A DNA stretch of 64,000 nt from Centrapalus pauciflorus (Eukaryota; Streptophyta; Magnoliopsida; Asterales; Asteraceae), in assembly GCA_020465985.1 (NCBI GenBank), contig JAANYP010000163.1, forward strand, positions 460,958 through 524,957, in the 5' to 3' direction. Each line of letters starts with the position of its first letter. Within the stretch, counting starts at the first letter, position 1. The notes below the pieces were generated by a model, which was given only the letters and a program-made list of their open reading frames with translations, was not told the DNA's origin and did not search any database. This document shows, in pieces, positions 1-9,608 of the stretch. The translations under genes and the position numbers were made by a program.

Positions 1-1
1 C

Positions 2-310
2 TTCTTTCAATGGATTGACCCAAGTCTACCTAATGAATGGTATAAGGATCAAATGTATGAGTTATTTTGGAGTAATAATGCAAGTAATGGACAAAGGTCA
101 AAAGAGTTGGACAAAGATGAAATGGAAAGGGTGCAACTGATTGAAGATGTGAACAATCTGGAGGATGAAATGAACAAGACCAGGGCAAAAATGAAGTACT
201 ATGATAGGTGTTTGGCGATTATAGTACTTGTTATTTTAATTTTAGCATATGTGGTTTTTGTGTTGGTTTATCAGCTAGGTGTGAAAATTTGTGTAAAGGC
301 TTTGCCATAG
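2..310 (+). CDS. GRF-type zinc-finger protein, C-terminal part (5' end outside window)
   Basis: The frame is open from base 2, upstream of the first ATG at 53, and starts with FFQWIDPSLPNEWYKDQ. This resembles the end of a plant GRF zinc finger (C-x-FF-x-W-D-P) and its linker. It continues into a charged helical stretch (ERVQLIEDVNNLEDEMNKTRAK) and a hydrophobic segment of about 20 residues (CLAIIVLVILILAYVVFVLV), then stops at 308-310. GRF finger, coiled coil and terminal membrane helix is a common plant architecture, often annotated next to MuDR-type transposase genes. Here a transposase remnant lies immediately downstream on the opposite strand. The zinc-binding residues are off the window, so the finger itself is inferred. 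I infer it is part of a transposable element, or a gene adjacent to one. Confidence 0.6.
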   Translation, partial: FFQWIDPSLPNEWYKDQMYELFWSNNASNGQRSKELDKDEMERVQLIEDVNNLEDEMNKTRAKMKYYDRCLAIIVLVILILAYVVFVLVYQLGVKICVKALP

Positions 311-541
311 GTCACTGGATTTAACATTCTGGTAGCTGTTAGCATTTTAGTACCTGTATGTTGTATTAGCATTTGTGTTGGTTTATCAATGGATTTATCA
401 TTTTGGTAACTGTTATGTAATTCTGTTATTCTGTAATTACATTTTGGCATTTTACATTCTGTTATGTTAAAGCAATGGATGAGTTTTGCATTGTTTTGTA
501 ATCTTTGATACACAAGTTAAACAGAATATCAGAGATATACT

Positions 542-643
542 TTAACTTTTCATAATGTACTTCAACACAGAGTTTCACCGTACTGTCTGGGTTTGTCCTA
601 AAGATCTCCTCTCCATAGTCTCTTAACTTTTCATAATGTACTT
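542..643. repeat. 21-bp direct repeat spanning the transposase break
   Basis: The 21 bases at 542-562 recur exactly at 623-643 (both contain cttttcataatgtac). One copy lies at the transposase frameshift and the other at the point where transposase similarity ends. This suggests slippage or microhomology-mediated rearrangement during decay of the element. Confidence 0.75.
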
Positions 644-1983
644 TTAATTCCTTGTTCAAACTCATTGATAGCATAAGCCCTAGCCCTACTGGCCTGACAA
701 GAAGTGATTTGGCAGTTGTATTTTTTCACAAAAGCCTCTTGCAAAAGTTTCAACTTAATCTTTGGGTTCTGTCTTATTTTTGCACCAAACTTCTCTGCAA
801 TCCATCTTGAATTCACCAAAGGACATCTTTTGAAACTCCTTGAACATCTATGTTCATCATTCAATGTCTTCACCTGAAACGAATCTTCCATTCTCATTTT
901 TGTAGCCCATAACCTCCATGGGCAATGCCTTTTCCCAAATTGATCAGCTTTACCACAATATGCTAATAATTTAGCATGATCATTTAGATCAAAATTGATC
1001 TCATAACCGTTAGCTAAGGCATAATATGTGAGGCAATCTTTGAGTTGCTTTGGATTTTCATACCTCTCACGCTTCACTGGTTTCATTAACCTCCAGTTAA
1101 TCCGAGGGTTATGCCTAGGACCTCTCCGTTCATCCTCTTCTTGCCCAGAATCATCACTCTCAGCATGTGTTTCAACATCATCTTTTTGCCCTTTCAAATA
1201 ACATTGAAGGTCATTCAAAAACGCTTCATGTTCCTCAACAACTTCTCCTCTTTCTGTATATCTATGTGATTCAAAGTTAGGACTTTTTTCAACACCTTTT
1301 TTCTTTCTAAAATTACTGACTTCATCTTCTCCCTCCGAAAGATGATCTAGCGATGCTTTAGATTCCTCTTCTTCACTGCCTTCTTTTTCTTCACCACTTG
1401 TTTCATCGTCAGATTTATCCTCCTCACTACCTGTTATCTGATCAACAACATTATCAGCTAACTCACCCACATCCCCATCAAGTTCATGGACATCATTCTT
1501 TGCTAACTCACCCATGTCCTCATCTACTTCAGGGACAACATTGTCACCTAAGTCACCTACATCCTCATCTACTTCAGGAAAACCAGTCCTCTCATTAGCT
1601 AGATATCCAAGCATAAACTGATTTGGGTCATCTCCCAATTCAACAAACTTCGCGAAATCAGTCCCAAATAATTCAACATACAGTTTAATAGGCCTATCAC
1701 TTACCATCGCATGATTGATAAAATCTTCCAAGTCAGAATCATTTTTTAAATCCCTAAAACCATTATTCAATTCCTTTCCTGGAACACAATAGTATATACA
1801 TTGAAACACAGTTTCCGTAATCTCTTCCAAAAACTCACATAGAGTATCGAAATCAATGTCCTTAAAATCTACACGAACCCTTTGCATAGCTCCACCGGCA
1901 TATTGAAGAGGATGTTTCATAAACATTCCGTTATAGTTCACGTCCATTGTAATGCATTTTGGTTCACGAGAAGAGGATGCCAT
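562..1983 (-). pseudogene. MuDR-type (MULE) transposase, N-terminal part, frameshifted and truncated
   Basis: The ATG at 1983 (MASSSREPKCITMDVNYNG) is preferred; the frame extends upstream only through a TTG. Residues 1-110 resemble the PB1-like N-terminal domain of plant MULE transposases. An acidic linker follows with three imperfect repeats of the form PEVDEDVGDLGDNVV. Residues of about 300-420 match the MuDR DNA-binding domain (YENPKQLKDCLTYYALANGY; a zinc-binding pattern around AYCGKADQ, RHCPWRLWA and DEHRCSR). The frame ends at 631 just after RARAYAINEFEQ. The expected continuation (HYEKLRDYGEEIFRTNPDSTV) is in another frame at about 570-645, so there is a frameshift near 640. The DDE catalytic domain is absent, because similarity stops near 562. 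The protein cannot transpose. Confidence 0.8.
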
Positions 1984-2034
1984 TCTGAAAAAAGAAAGAA
2001 AAAAAAGAGCAAGAAAAAACCCTAATTTAATCAA

Positions 2035-2327
2035 GAAAAAACCCTAGTTCTACCAACATAAAGTTAAAATCATGTATAAAACTCAGATTACCTTCGATTT
2101 ACATATGAAATTGATGGAGATGATGGTCACTTTTTACTTCGTTCCTTCGATTCCTGCTCTTCCCTGCTCTTCGTTCCTTTGCTTTCCTCGAACCACCCAG
2201 CGTAGTCAAAGAAATATGACTGTGTTGGGTTTTAAACTCAGATATAAATGAAATGCCCACCATGTCAGCTTCCAATTCAGCTCAAAATGCCAGGTCATCA
2301 CTTGGTAACCGGATAACTTGAACAGAA
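2035..2327. other. 5' flank of the transposase remnant
   Basis: No gene is seen. The stretch is pyrimidine-rich near 2135-2190 with a short direct repeat (ttccctgctcttcgttcct-like), as expected of a leader for the minus-strand transposase. I could not find the Mutator terminal inverted repeat. Confidence 0.4.
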
Positions 2328-2449
2328 GGTAAACAATTACTATTATTGCTAAAAAAATCAAAAGTTGTTATTATTAATGAACAAAATTAAAAATGTTACT
2401 ATTAATGATAAAAATAACAAAAATTATTACTATTTTCAGCAATTAGCCC
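2328..2449. mobile_element. possible short MITE related to the one at 61277
   Basis: This AT-rich segment of 122 bp has loosely complementary ends (ggtaaacaattac and caattagccc). Its internal motifs on the reverse strand (atcattaatagtaac, taacaacttttg) also occur in the element at 61277-61544. I found no target-site duplication. It is followed by a short (TA)/(TG) microsatellite at 2450-2470. Confidence 0.35.
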
Positions 2450-2996
2450 TATATATATGTGTGTGTGTACGATATAAATTGATAAAAACAGTTGTAACTT
2501 CATTTACTTTATCGTCGTTTCTATTATGAACATGCATAAAAAAATAATGTTGTTATTTAAAATTGATAGATAGAAGTAACAAAATTATTTTTTATTCTAA
2601 GTTAAAAGTAAAAATAAAAAATAAAAAAGAATTCACTCTTTAAACATACCAAAAAATGAATCTTAAAAAAAATAAGTAACATGCAAATATCCATAAAAAT
2701 CACACAACTTGTTGGGTTTAATACATAGATTCTATGATAATCATTTGTTTTATGATAGCCACTTTAAAATACAAAGATTTAAAAAAAAATTGTATAATAT
2801 AAAAGCATTATAGTTACTTTTAACCATTTACAAAAATGCCATAACCTCATACTAAGTTAAGATGTGATATCTAAATTTTATCATTTCTATATTGAATGCA
2901 GAAATTTAAGCATAAAGTCATAAATTTCAGAAAATACATAAGTTGATGTATAAAATGCATGCATTTTTACGAAAAATGTATAAATTTATACATCAA

Positions 2997-3634
2997 CTAG
3001 ATTAATAACCATGTATTACATGGATTAATATAAAAGATTTGTTATAAATTAAATATTAATAAAGAGGTGGGATCCCTTAAAAACCTTCAAATAAAAATTT
3101 TAAAATTAAGATACAATAAAAACCAATAAAAAGATGACATACATGCAAAATCATTGAGTCAATGGTAAAAAATGATGACTCTAAGTCAATATTTAAGTCA
3201 AAGAAGACGACTAAAATATGATTCAAAATATTTAAATTATTGATTTAATTGTATAAAATGATGACTCTAAGTCAATCTTTTAAAATTTTTTATTATAAAA
3301 CTAAATTTTTTATTTACCGATTTTTTTAAAATTATTTACTTTTTAAGACATTTAAACATGAAATTTATGATTTTATTGATTTTTAAAAAAATTTATTTTA
3401 GCTTGTTATTCTTGAAAACTTTTAATGAATATTAATTGTAGTTTGAATTATTTTAGGTAACAAAAATAATAGGTTTCAACAATAAAGTTTAAATTAAATC
3501 AATTAAATAATAAGAATATTACTTAAATTAATGTCTATTTTTATTTTTGGAAAAAAAAGCGGGAAAATGAAAAAGTGAGGTATTAGAATGGTGACACGTG
3601 GCAGGAATTGTTCTCAATTATTATAACATATAGA
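2997..3634 (-). mobile_element. non-autonomous Helitron (candidate)
   Basis: Read on the minus strand, the 3' end shows a hairpin (ccatgtaatacatgg), a short AT spacer and then CTAG followed by host T at 2996. This is the Helitron CTRRT rule. The proposed 5' end begins TCTATATG after an A at 3635, fitting insertion between A and T. No Rep/helicase gene is present, as expected of a 638-bp non-autonomous copy. A CACGTGTC motif near the 5' side recurs in the candidate Helitron at 20502. The 3' end is convincing; the 5' end is less certain. Confidence 0.5.
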
Positions 3635-4936
3635 TTATCAATTGTTCGCATATGTGTGTGTGTGTGCACGTGCGTGTGAGCATGGCCGCACACTAGTGAT
3701 TATGTGGGTTTACTTTTTGGATTAACCTGAATGTCCGACTCCTTTTGCTAACCGAAAATTCTAGTTTAACGCAAAAAAAATAAAGCTAAAATCCCAATCA
3801 AAACCAGATACAAACATATAACTATTGGCCATATAATCTTAGGTTCAAAACCCATATAACTATTGGCCCAAAACTCAATCCATACATACACATACGTTTA
3901 CTTTTGACCTAAAATCATCTTAATTCAACATGAATTTCGATAATCAAGCCAATTTCTTGAGTTTCCAACCTTGATTAATAACTTGCCTCCTCTCTTTCTT
4001 CCGTACGCACTCTAGTGCATGCACACACACGAGAATGAGATGTTTTTTACTGATTTAAACTACTGTTAACCCCTAATGTTTAATAGTTTGGGATAACGAC
4101 GTATACAACCCCTGAACCTGATTTAATGGAGTTGTAACTTTCAACATATGACATATACAACACACTTAAGATCCATCATAAGCTCTATTAGCATAATAAA
4201 GTTCCATACCCACATAACTAAAATGAATTTTTATTTTGTTAAAGTCTAACAAAACCAACTTTGACTTTTGAGAAGTCAAACGTAAACCAAATCTCCAAAA
4301 CTTTTAATTACAAGGTTTAAGATACTAATATGCTATTACAATTAATCCCAAACGGTGGAATGTTACACAATGCGTGATCAACAACACAACGAATGTTACC
4401 TCTTATTTCTTCTTATGAGATTTTGAAAAAACAACCGTAATAGACTAATAGTGGTTTATTTAATAAACCACCATGCCACGTGATAAGGTTTATTAAATAA
4501 ACCATTAATAACGTGAGTTCGAGTCTGTTTGACGAACTTGCTTATGAGATAAACGTTTGGGTATCTACGTTTATGAGAGATACCACGATGATTTCAACCA
4601 ATTAATTTTCTTACGTTTTCATTTTGTCTAATCAAATTTGTTTCTTATTTATTATTTAATTATCTATTAAAATTAATATATTTATTATTAAAAGATTTAA
4701 TGAGGTATGTAATAATATTTATAATTTGGATTCTTTAAAAACCGTATGAGTGTGTATGTCCTTTTGATGTGATCGTTGTACATCAAATTTTAATAAAATT
4801 ACAAAAATATGACTTAAATAATTCTAGTTATTAAAAAAAAAAAGTAGCCTGTTATTAGTTCTTACCGTTATTATTATAATAAATATTCTTATTTTATCGA
4901 CTCCTTATGAATATGAATGTGTATGTCAACTATAAT
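3635..4936. other. AT-rich intergenic DNA
   Basis: No gene is recognised. It includes a (TG)n tract at about 3652-3666 followed by a CACGTG motif, and the inverted repeat at 4452-4504 listed separately. Confidence 0.6.
4452..4504. repeat. 18-bp perfect inverted repeat around a G-box
   Basis: 4452-4469 (tggtttatttaataaacc) is exactly the reverse complement of 4487-4504. The 17-base loop contains CCACGTG, a G-box-type core. It could form a stable hairpin. No adjacent gene gives it a role. Confidence 0.7.
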
Positions 4937-5227
4937 AGGATGTTTGGTTCGTAAATTCCCCAAGACTCAGTGATATTTGCATTTAAAATACTGTGTTTTG
5001 TAAATTTAGTAAAGATTTTTTTAAATCTCATCAATCTTTGTTATTTAAAAACCCTCCCCCATAGAATTTTATATCTCAATTACCTTACGTTTTCCAGATT
5101 AGCAAATTTTCCGTAAAAATTAATGGGATTTCTTTGATAAAATCCTGCTAAATGAAATGCTGCATAATGCAAATCTTTTGACAGAATGCATATACCTGAA
5201 AAAAAATCTGCGAAACAAACGTTCCCT
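4937..5227. mobile_element. possible Harbinger-like MITE
   Basis: The left end aggatgtttggttcgtaaat and the reverse complement of the right end (agggaacgtttgtttcgcag) are imperfectly alike and resemble the gtttggtt-type termini of PIF/Harbinger MITEs. I could not fix a TSD, so the borders are approximate. Confidence 0.35.
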
Positions 5228-5893
5228 GATTATATGATTTATTTACTAATGGCCGGCCATTTGTTTGCATAAGCATAGTTTGCCATGTGATTATAACTTT
5301 TAACACACATAATCAGACAATAACTAAATATTAATCCCACGCAATATTAAATATTATTAATATTTTCTTAATTATTTTTATTATATTATTTTGTTCACAA
5401 AAAGTCGTCCCTTTGCTTGTTATTTATTTATTTATTATTTTTCGATTTTAAAATTTACGTAAAATCTGCCTCTGATCGAATCAGCGAAAAGTTAACATAT
5501 ATATTTTCGTCATTAAATTTCTAAACGTGGACATTTTTTTATAACAAATATTGTAATTACTATTTAATTAATATAGTTATAAAATATACAAAAACGTGGT
5601 TTTTTAAATTTAGTTATATTTTATAAATTGTGATTATAAAAAATAATACCCACACATCACAAAGCATTGCCATTTGCTACGTAATTTACGTTGTCATGTC
5701 ATGTATGATTCATTAATTTTTAAATAAGTTCGTTATAAAACAAACTAATATATTTTCATGGTTTTTTGTTTTACTCTTTCATGTTATTTTCTTTTTGATT
5801 TTGTGAAATTTGACAATTAGCCCGGTTATAATTAGTATTCGAGTTTTCTAAAAACTGAAAACCGATTTATATATATGTATGTATAAAGATTTA
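5228..5893. other. AT-rich intergenic DNA
   Basis: No gene, RNA or convincing repeat structure is seen in this stretch. Confidence 0.5.
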
Positions 5894-6609
5894 GGGTTAA
5901 TATTTAAAATACTCAATCAAGTTTTTTTATTTTTTCAATTAAGTCCTTCAACTTTATTTCAATTGTTTAAGTCGTTAAACTATATTTGTCTTATTCAAAA
6001 GTATATGTTGCGTTTAGTTAACGAAAACTAGTCATTTTTCAATTTCAGTTTTCAAGTTGTAGTTTAAAAAAAACAAGGCTTTCTATGAAAAGTGAAAATT
6101 TGTTTAGATGATGAAGTTTTAGTTTTAAAAAAATAGGTGATTATAAAATAAGAAAAATAATATAGATGATAGAAAAGTAAGAGAGAAAAATAGAATATTA
6201 TAAAGAGATATAGGGTATGTAATAGAAAAGTAAGAGAGAGAATATGAAAAGTAGTATTTTAAAAAGTGAAATGAAAACTTATGAAATTGTTGTTAACTAA
6301 ACAAATTTTCATTTTGTTTGAAAAGTTATATGAAAATTTTTAAAATTTTCGGTAATTAAAAGCACCCATATATTTTTTGATCAGCTACCGGATTAGCCGG
6401 TAAAACACAACTGATAAAAAAAGTTTACTGACTTAATCGTTAAAATATGAAAAGATGGAGAGTTTTTTCAAACATTTATCAATTAAAAAAACTAAAGTTA
6501 CTTATTTGGTAAACTGTCAAACATACAATTTTAAATAAGACAAAAATAGTTTAATAACTTAAACAATAAAAAAATTAAAAAAATTCAATCATGAAAACGT
6601 AAAAAACGG
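5894..6609. mobile_element. old Mutator-like MITE, 9-bp TSD with one mismatch
   Basis: The left end (gggttaatatttaaaatac, then the motif aattaagtcc and gtcttatt) is a diverged relative of the long terminal repeat of the element at 16825. The right end carries a degraded inverted copy (aataagacaaaaatag and following). Flanks are aaagattta (5885-5893) and atagattta (6610-6618), eight of nine identical, as expected of an aged Mutator-type 9-bp duplication. A second foldback (gcgtttagttaacgaaaac facing ttttcggtaattaaaagc) appears nested inside. Confidence 0.6.
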
Positions 6610-6750
6610 ATAGATTTAATTATCCTTTCTAACTCCCAGAAATAATCATCTTGTTTTTCTTATCATTGAAAAAATAATTTGAAAATAAAATATTATATTT
6701 AAATTCCATGTCAATAATGAAATCTCATGTGCCAAAAAATCAACATATGT

Positions 6751-7056
6751 TAGGGGTGAGCTCGGTACCGTACCGAACTGAACCGGTACCGATCCAGAAA
6801 ATACCGAAACCGAATTATTAGTTTTAGAAGAACCGAATACCGAACCGTATAATTTTATATGGTGCCGGTTCGGTACCGAATACCGAATTTTAGTTAATTT
6901 AAGAACCGAATACCGAACCGAAAGTACCGAATACCGAATTTTAGCTAATTTAAAAACCGAATACCGAACCGAATATATTAATTCGGTATCGGTCGGTACC
7001 GGTACCGGTTCGGTACCGGTTCGGGTTCGGGAAATGGTACCCGTCGCTCACCCCTA
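6751..7056. mobile_element. hAT-type MITE with perfect 8-bp TSD
   Basis: The termini taggggtgagc and gctcaccccta are perfect inverted repeats. Both sides are flanked by acatatgt (6743-6750 and 7057-7064), the 8-bp duplication typical of hAT elements. The 306-bp body has no coding capacity and is built of repeats of ccgaataccgaaccg-type and ggttcggtaccg-type motifs in both orientations, giving strong self-complementarity. Confidence 0.9.
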
Positions 7057-7173
7057 ACATATGTTAGGTGAGGGCACATATATAATAAAATACGTTATAT
7101 TTTAAACATATTTGTTATAAATAATCGAACATTTCATTGTTAAGTATAAACATATGAATATTCATAGCAGTAA

Positions 7174-7656
7174 CGCTGTGTTCTCGAAACTTTTTAACGG
7201 TGAAAAAGAATGGAAATAGAAGGAAACCAAAAGAAGTAAAATTAGTTTGTGTTCTTTTTCGTTTTTTAGGAAGGAAAAGAAATGAAAAGGAAAGAAATTA
7301 TAGTGTCTTTGTCTCTAAAACATTTCCACTGTGTTCCAAAACTTCATCAAAGGAAGGAAATGAATGAAAATAGGAGAGATCTGCTAAAATCTATGTTACA
7401 TAAAATTTGTTGGGGGAAGAAAAGGATGGAAAACTATTTGATTTTAACTCACATTGTTTCCTCCCAAATCTGGGAAGAAAAGGAAAGAAACAAATTACAA
7501 ACATTTCTTCTCTATTCTTTTCCTCTCTATCCTTTGTTTTCTCTCAAATGGAACATATCGTTCATTCCAAAAATGGAGAGAAACCAAAGGAAAGAAATTA
7601 TCTATCTTCTTTCTCTTCATTTCTTTTATTTTCTTTCCACTCTCGAGAACACAACG
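7174..7656. mobile_element. Harbinger/Tourist-type MITE, TSD TAA
   Basis: The left terminus cgctgtgttctcgaaa and the reverse complement of the right terminus (cgttgtgttctcgaga) match at 14 of 16 positions. TAA flanks both sides (7171-7173, 7657-7659), the PIF/Harbinger 3-bp signature. The 483-bp interior is strand-asymmetric (GAAA-rich left, TTTC-rich right) and creates chance reading frames of up to 125 codons that I do not regard as genes. Confidence 0.8.
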
Positions 7657-7659
7657 TAA

Positions 7660-8716
7660 ATAAAATTAGGATTTTGATAGTATAATATTATAAGCATGGT
7701 TGTTAACAATTCAATCCTCTGAATTTCTTCATACCAAACGCAAGGGTTGTCGGTATCAAATCTTTTATAAAACAGTAATAAGCATAAAATTGATTGGAAA
7801 ACAAAATTACAAAAAATATATATCACTTTTTTGCATTTTGTTTTTTTTTTAATATCCAAAACATAAAAACTCAGGAAAGTAACAAAGCATCTTGTACAAC
7901 ACACATAAATAAACAGAAAAAGACAAATAATAAAAAACAAACACCCTGAATTTCATGTTAAAAAGATTGTTGTATAAAAAATAAATAAATAATTCATGCA
8001 TGTGCCAACTGCCAAAGAGTTGATTGATTGCATATATGTAAGAGTTGGTTATACATAATTGATTGTCTTTATGTAATTAAACTAGCCACATTACATAAAG
8101 TTTGTTGCTTAGAATAATATATAAAATATTATATGTTAGATAAAAAAAGCTTGTTATAAAACAAAAAAATTATCAAGAATGATAATATAAAATATAAATT
8201 TGACAATAAATGTATTGTAAAATATTTTAGGTTGAGAAATATAACGTAAAATATTATTATGGCCAAGAAAGGACATGAAATTCAAATTTTAGGCAAATAA
8301 AGATAATCAAAATTATTATTTTAACAGAAATAGGATTATAAAATTAAATTTACCTTCTTAATTGGTTTTTAATACCTTTTTTTGTCAAAAGTAAATTTTT
8401 TAAAACCTTTTTTAGCCTAAAAAATTTCACATTACCATTATTGTCAATTTTTGTATTTTATGTTTTTTTTTTTTGGTAAATTTCTCTTATAAAATCACTC
8501 ACAGTTTGAGAAAACTACTATTATTAGGTTTTATTAGGATTGATAGAATTAAATCACTATACTTTTATATTTTTATTGGTTTGATTTATTATCTTTTTTA
8601 TTACAGTTTTAATGTTACTTTGTTTTAATTAAACCGTGAATTATGTTATATATAATCAGATTATGAAAAATGTTACGACATATCATTATATTAGTTTAAG
8701 GTTGATATTTAACATA
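7660..8716. other. AT-rich intergenic DNA
   Basis: No gene or RNA is recognised. Minus-strand frames near 7626-7940 are low-complexity and lack any family resemblance. Confidence 0.5.
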
Positions 8717-9276
8717 GAAAATTTGTGCAAAAAAAATCTTTGAGTTTATAATTTTTGTGATTTAACATACAATCATTTTTCATTGCATAAAAAACGTACA
8801 ACCGACTAAAACTTATTAAAATGAGGTTTTTAAAAAAAAAATAAAAATAAAACTTGCAACCTGATGAACCGTTTACAATATGCTAACCAATATTCCTCTC
8901 CGATAAACCTTCCTCTGCGAACTCAATTGTCCGACGAACCCTCTTGTCCGACTAACCACATCTCCAATAACCAAATCATGTAGAAAATCCAAAGATTATA
9001 AATATGAATAAGACGATATATAAATCAATGAATACAAATCATATAGAAAAATCCACATTTCTTGTTGATTTCTTTGTTCAAATCTTTGTTATTTTGTTGG
9101 AATTTACTTTTTCGACGAAATTTATCGATGGTTGTCAGTGAATTTCAACTGGATGTAACCGATAATATCCTATTTATTGAGATTTTACTGGTTGAAAATT
9201 TTTATGCAATGAAAATTAATTGAAGGTTTTAATCGTAAAAATGATCAAACTTAAAGATTTTTTTACATAAACATCC
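8717..9276. mobile_element. Mutator-like MITE related to 34721-35227
   Basis: The left arm (gtgcaaaaaaaatctttgag, then gtgatttaacata and cattgcataaaaa) is matched in inverted orientation on the right (ttttatgcaatgaaaattaa, gatttttttacataaac). Both arms resemble the arms of the element at 34721 (gcaaaaaactacaaacttg, gtgattaaaacctcaaacc). The flanks give only a weak 9-bp match, so it is old and the ends may be off by a few bases. Confidence 0.55.
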
Positions 9277-9608
9277 TTTTAAAAAACTATTGTATTACAT
9301 TTTACAGTATACAACGGTCCAGTTTTGATCCGGTTCGTTATTTATAAATAAGTACATACAAACTATATAAATAATTTACAGGTAATGTCATGAGTTGCTT
9401 TCATGAATATCAGCCATTTATGGCTTACCAAAACAACAAAAATTTAAAACCCTAATAATTAAACTCCTAATGCTGCAACAAAATTCCCATGGGAAATTTG
9501 CAAATTTCATACCCATTTTTACATTTTTATTTTGTTTCCTAATTATCCCAATTCATGATCTAAAAATTAGAAACCAAATCACTATAAAGTTTTCTTCATC
9601 TTTATAAC

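Noticed and set aside
7282..7659. Open frames of up to 125 codons on the plus strand
   Set aside because: They lie inside a Harbinger-type MITE with GAAA/TTTC-rich arms. Composition explains them, three frames are open at once, and there is no family similarity.
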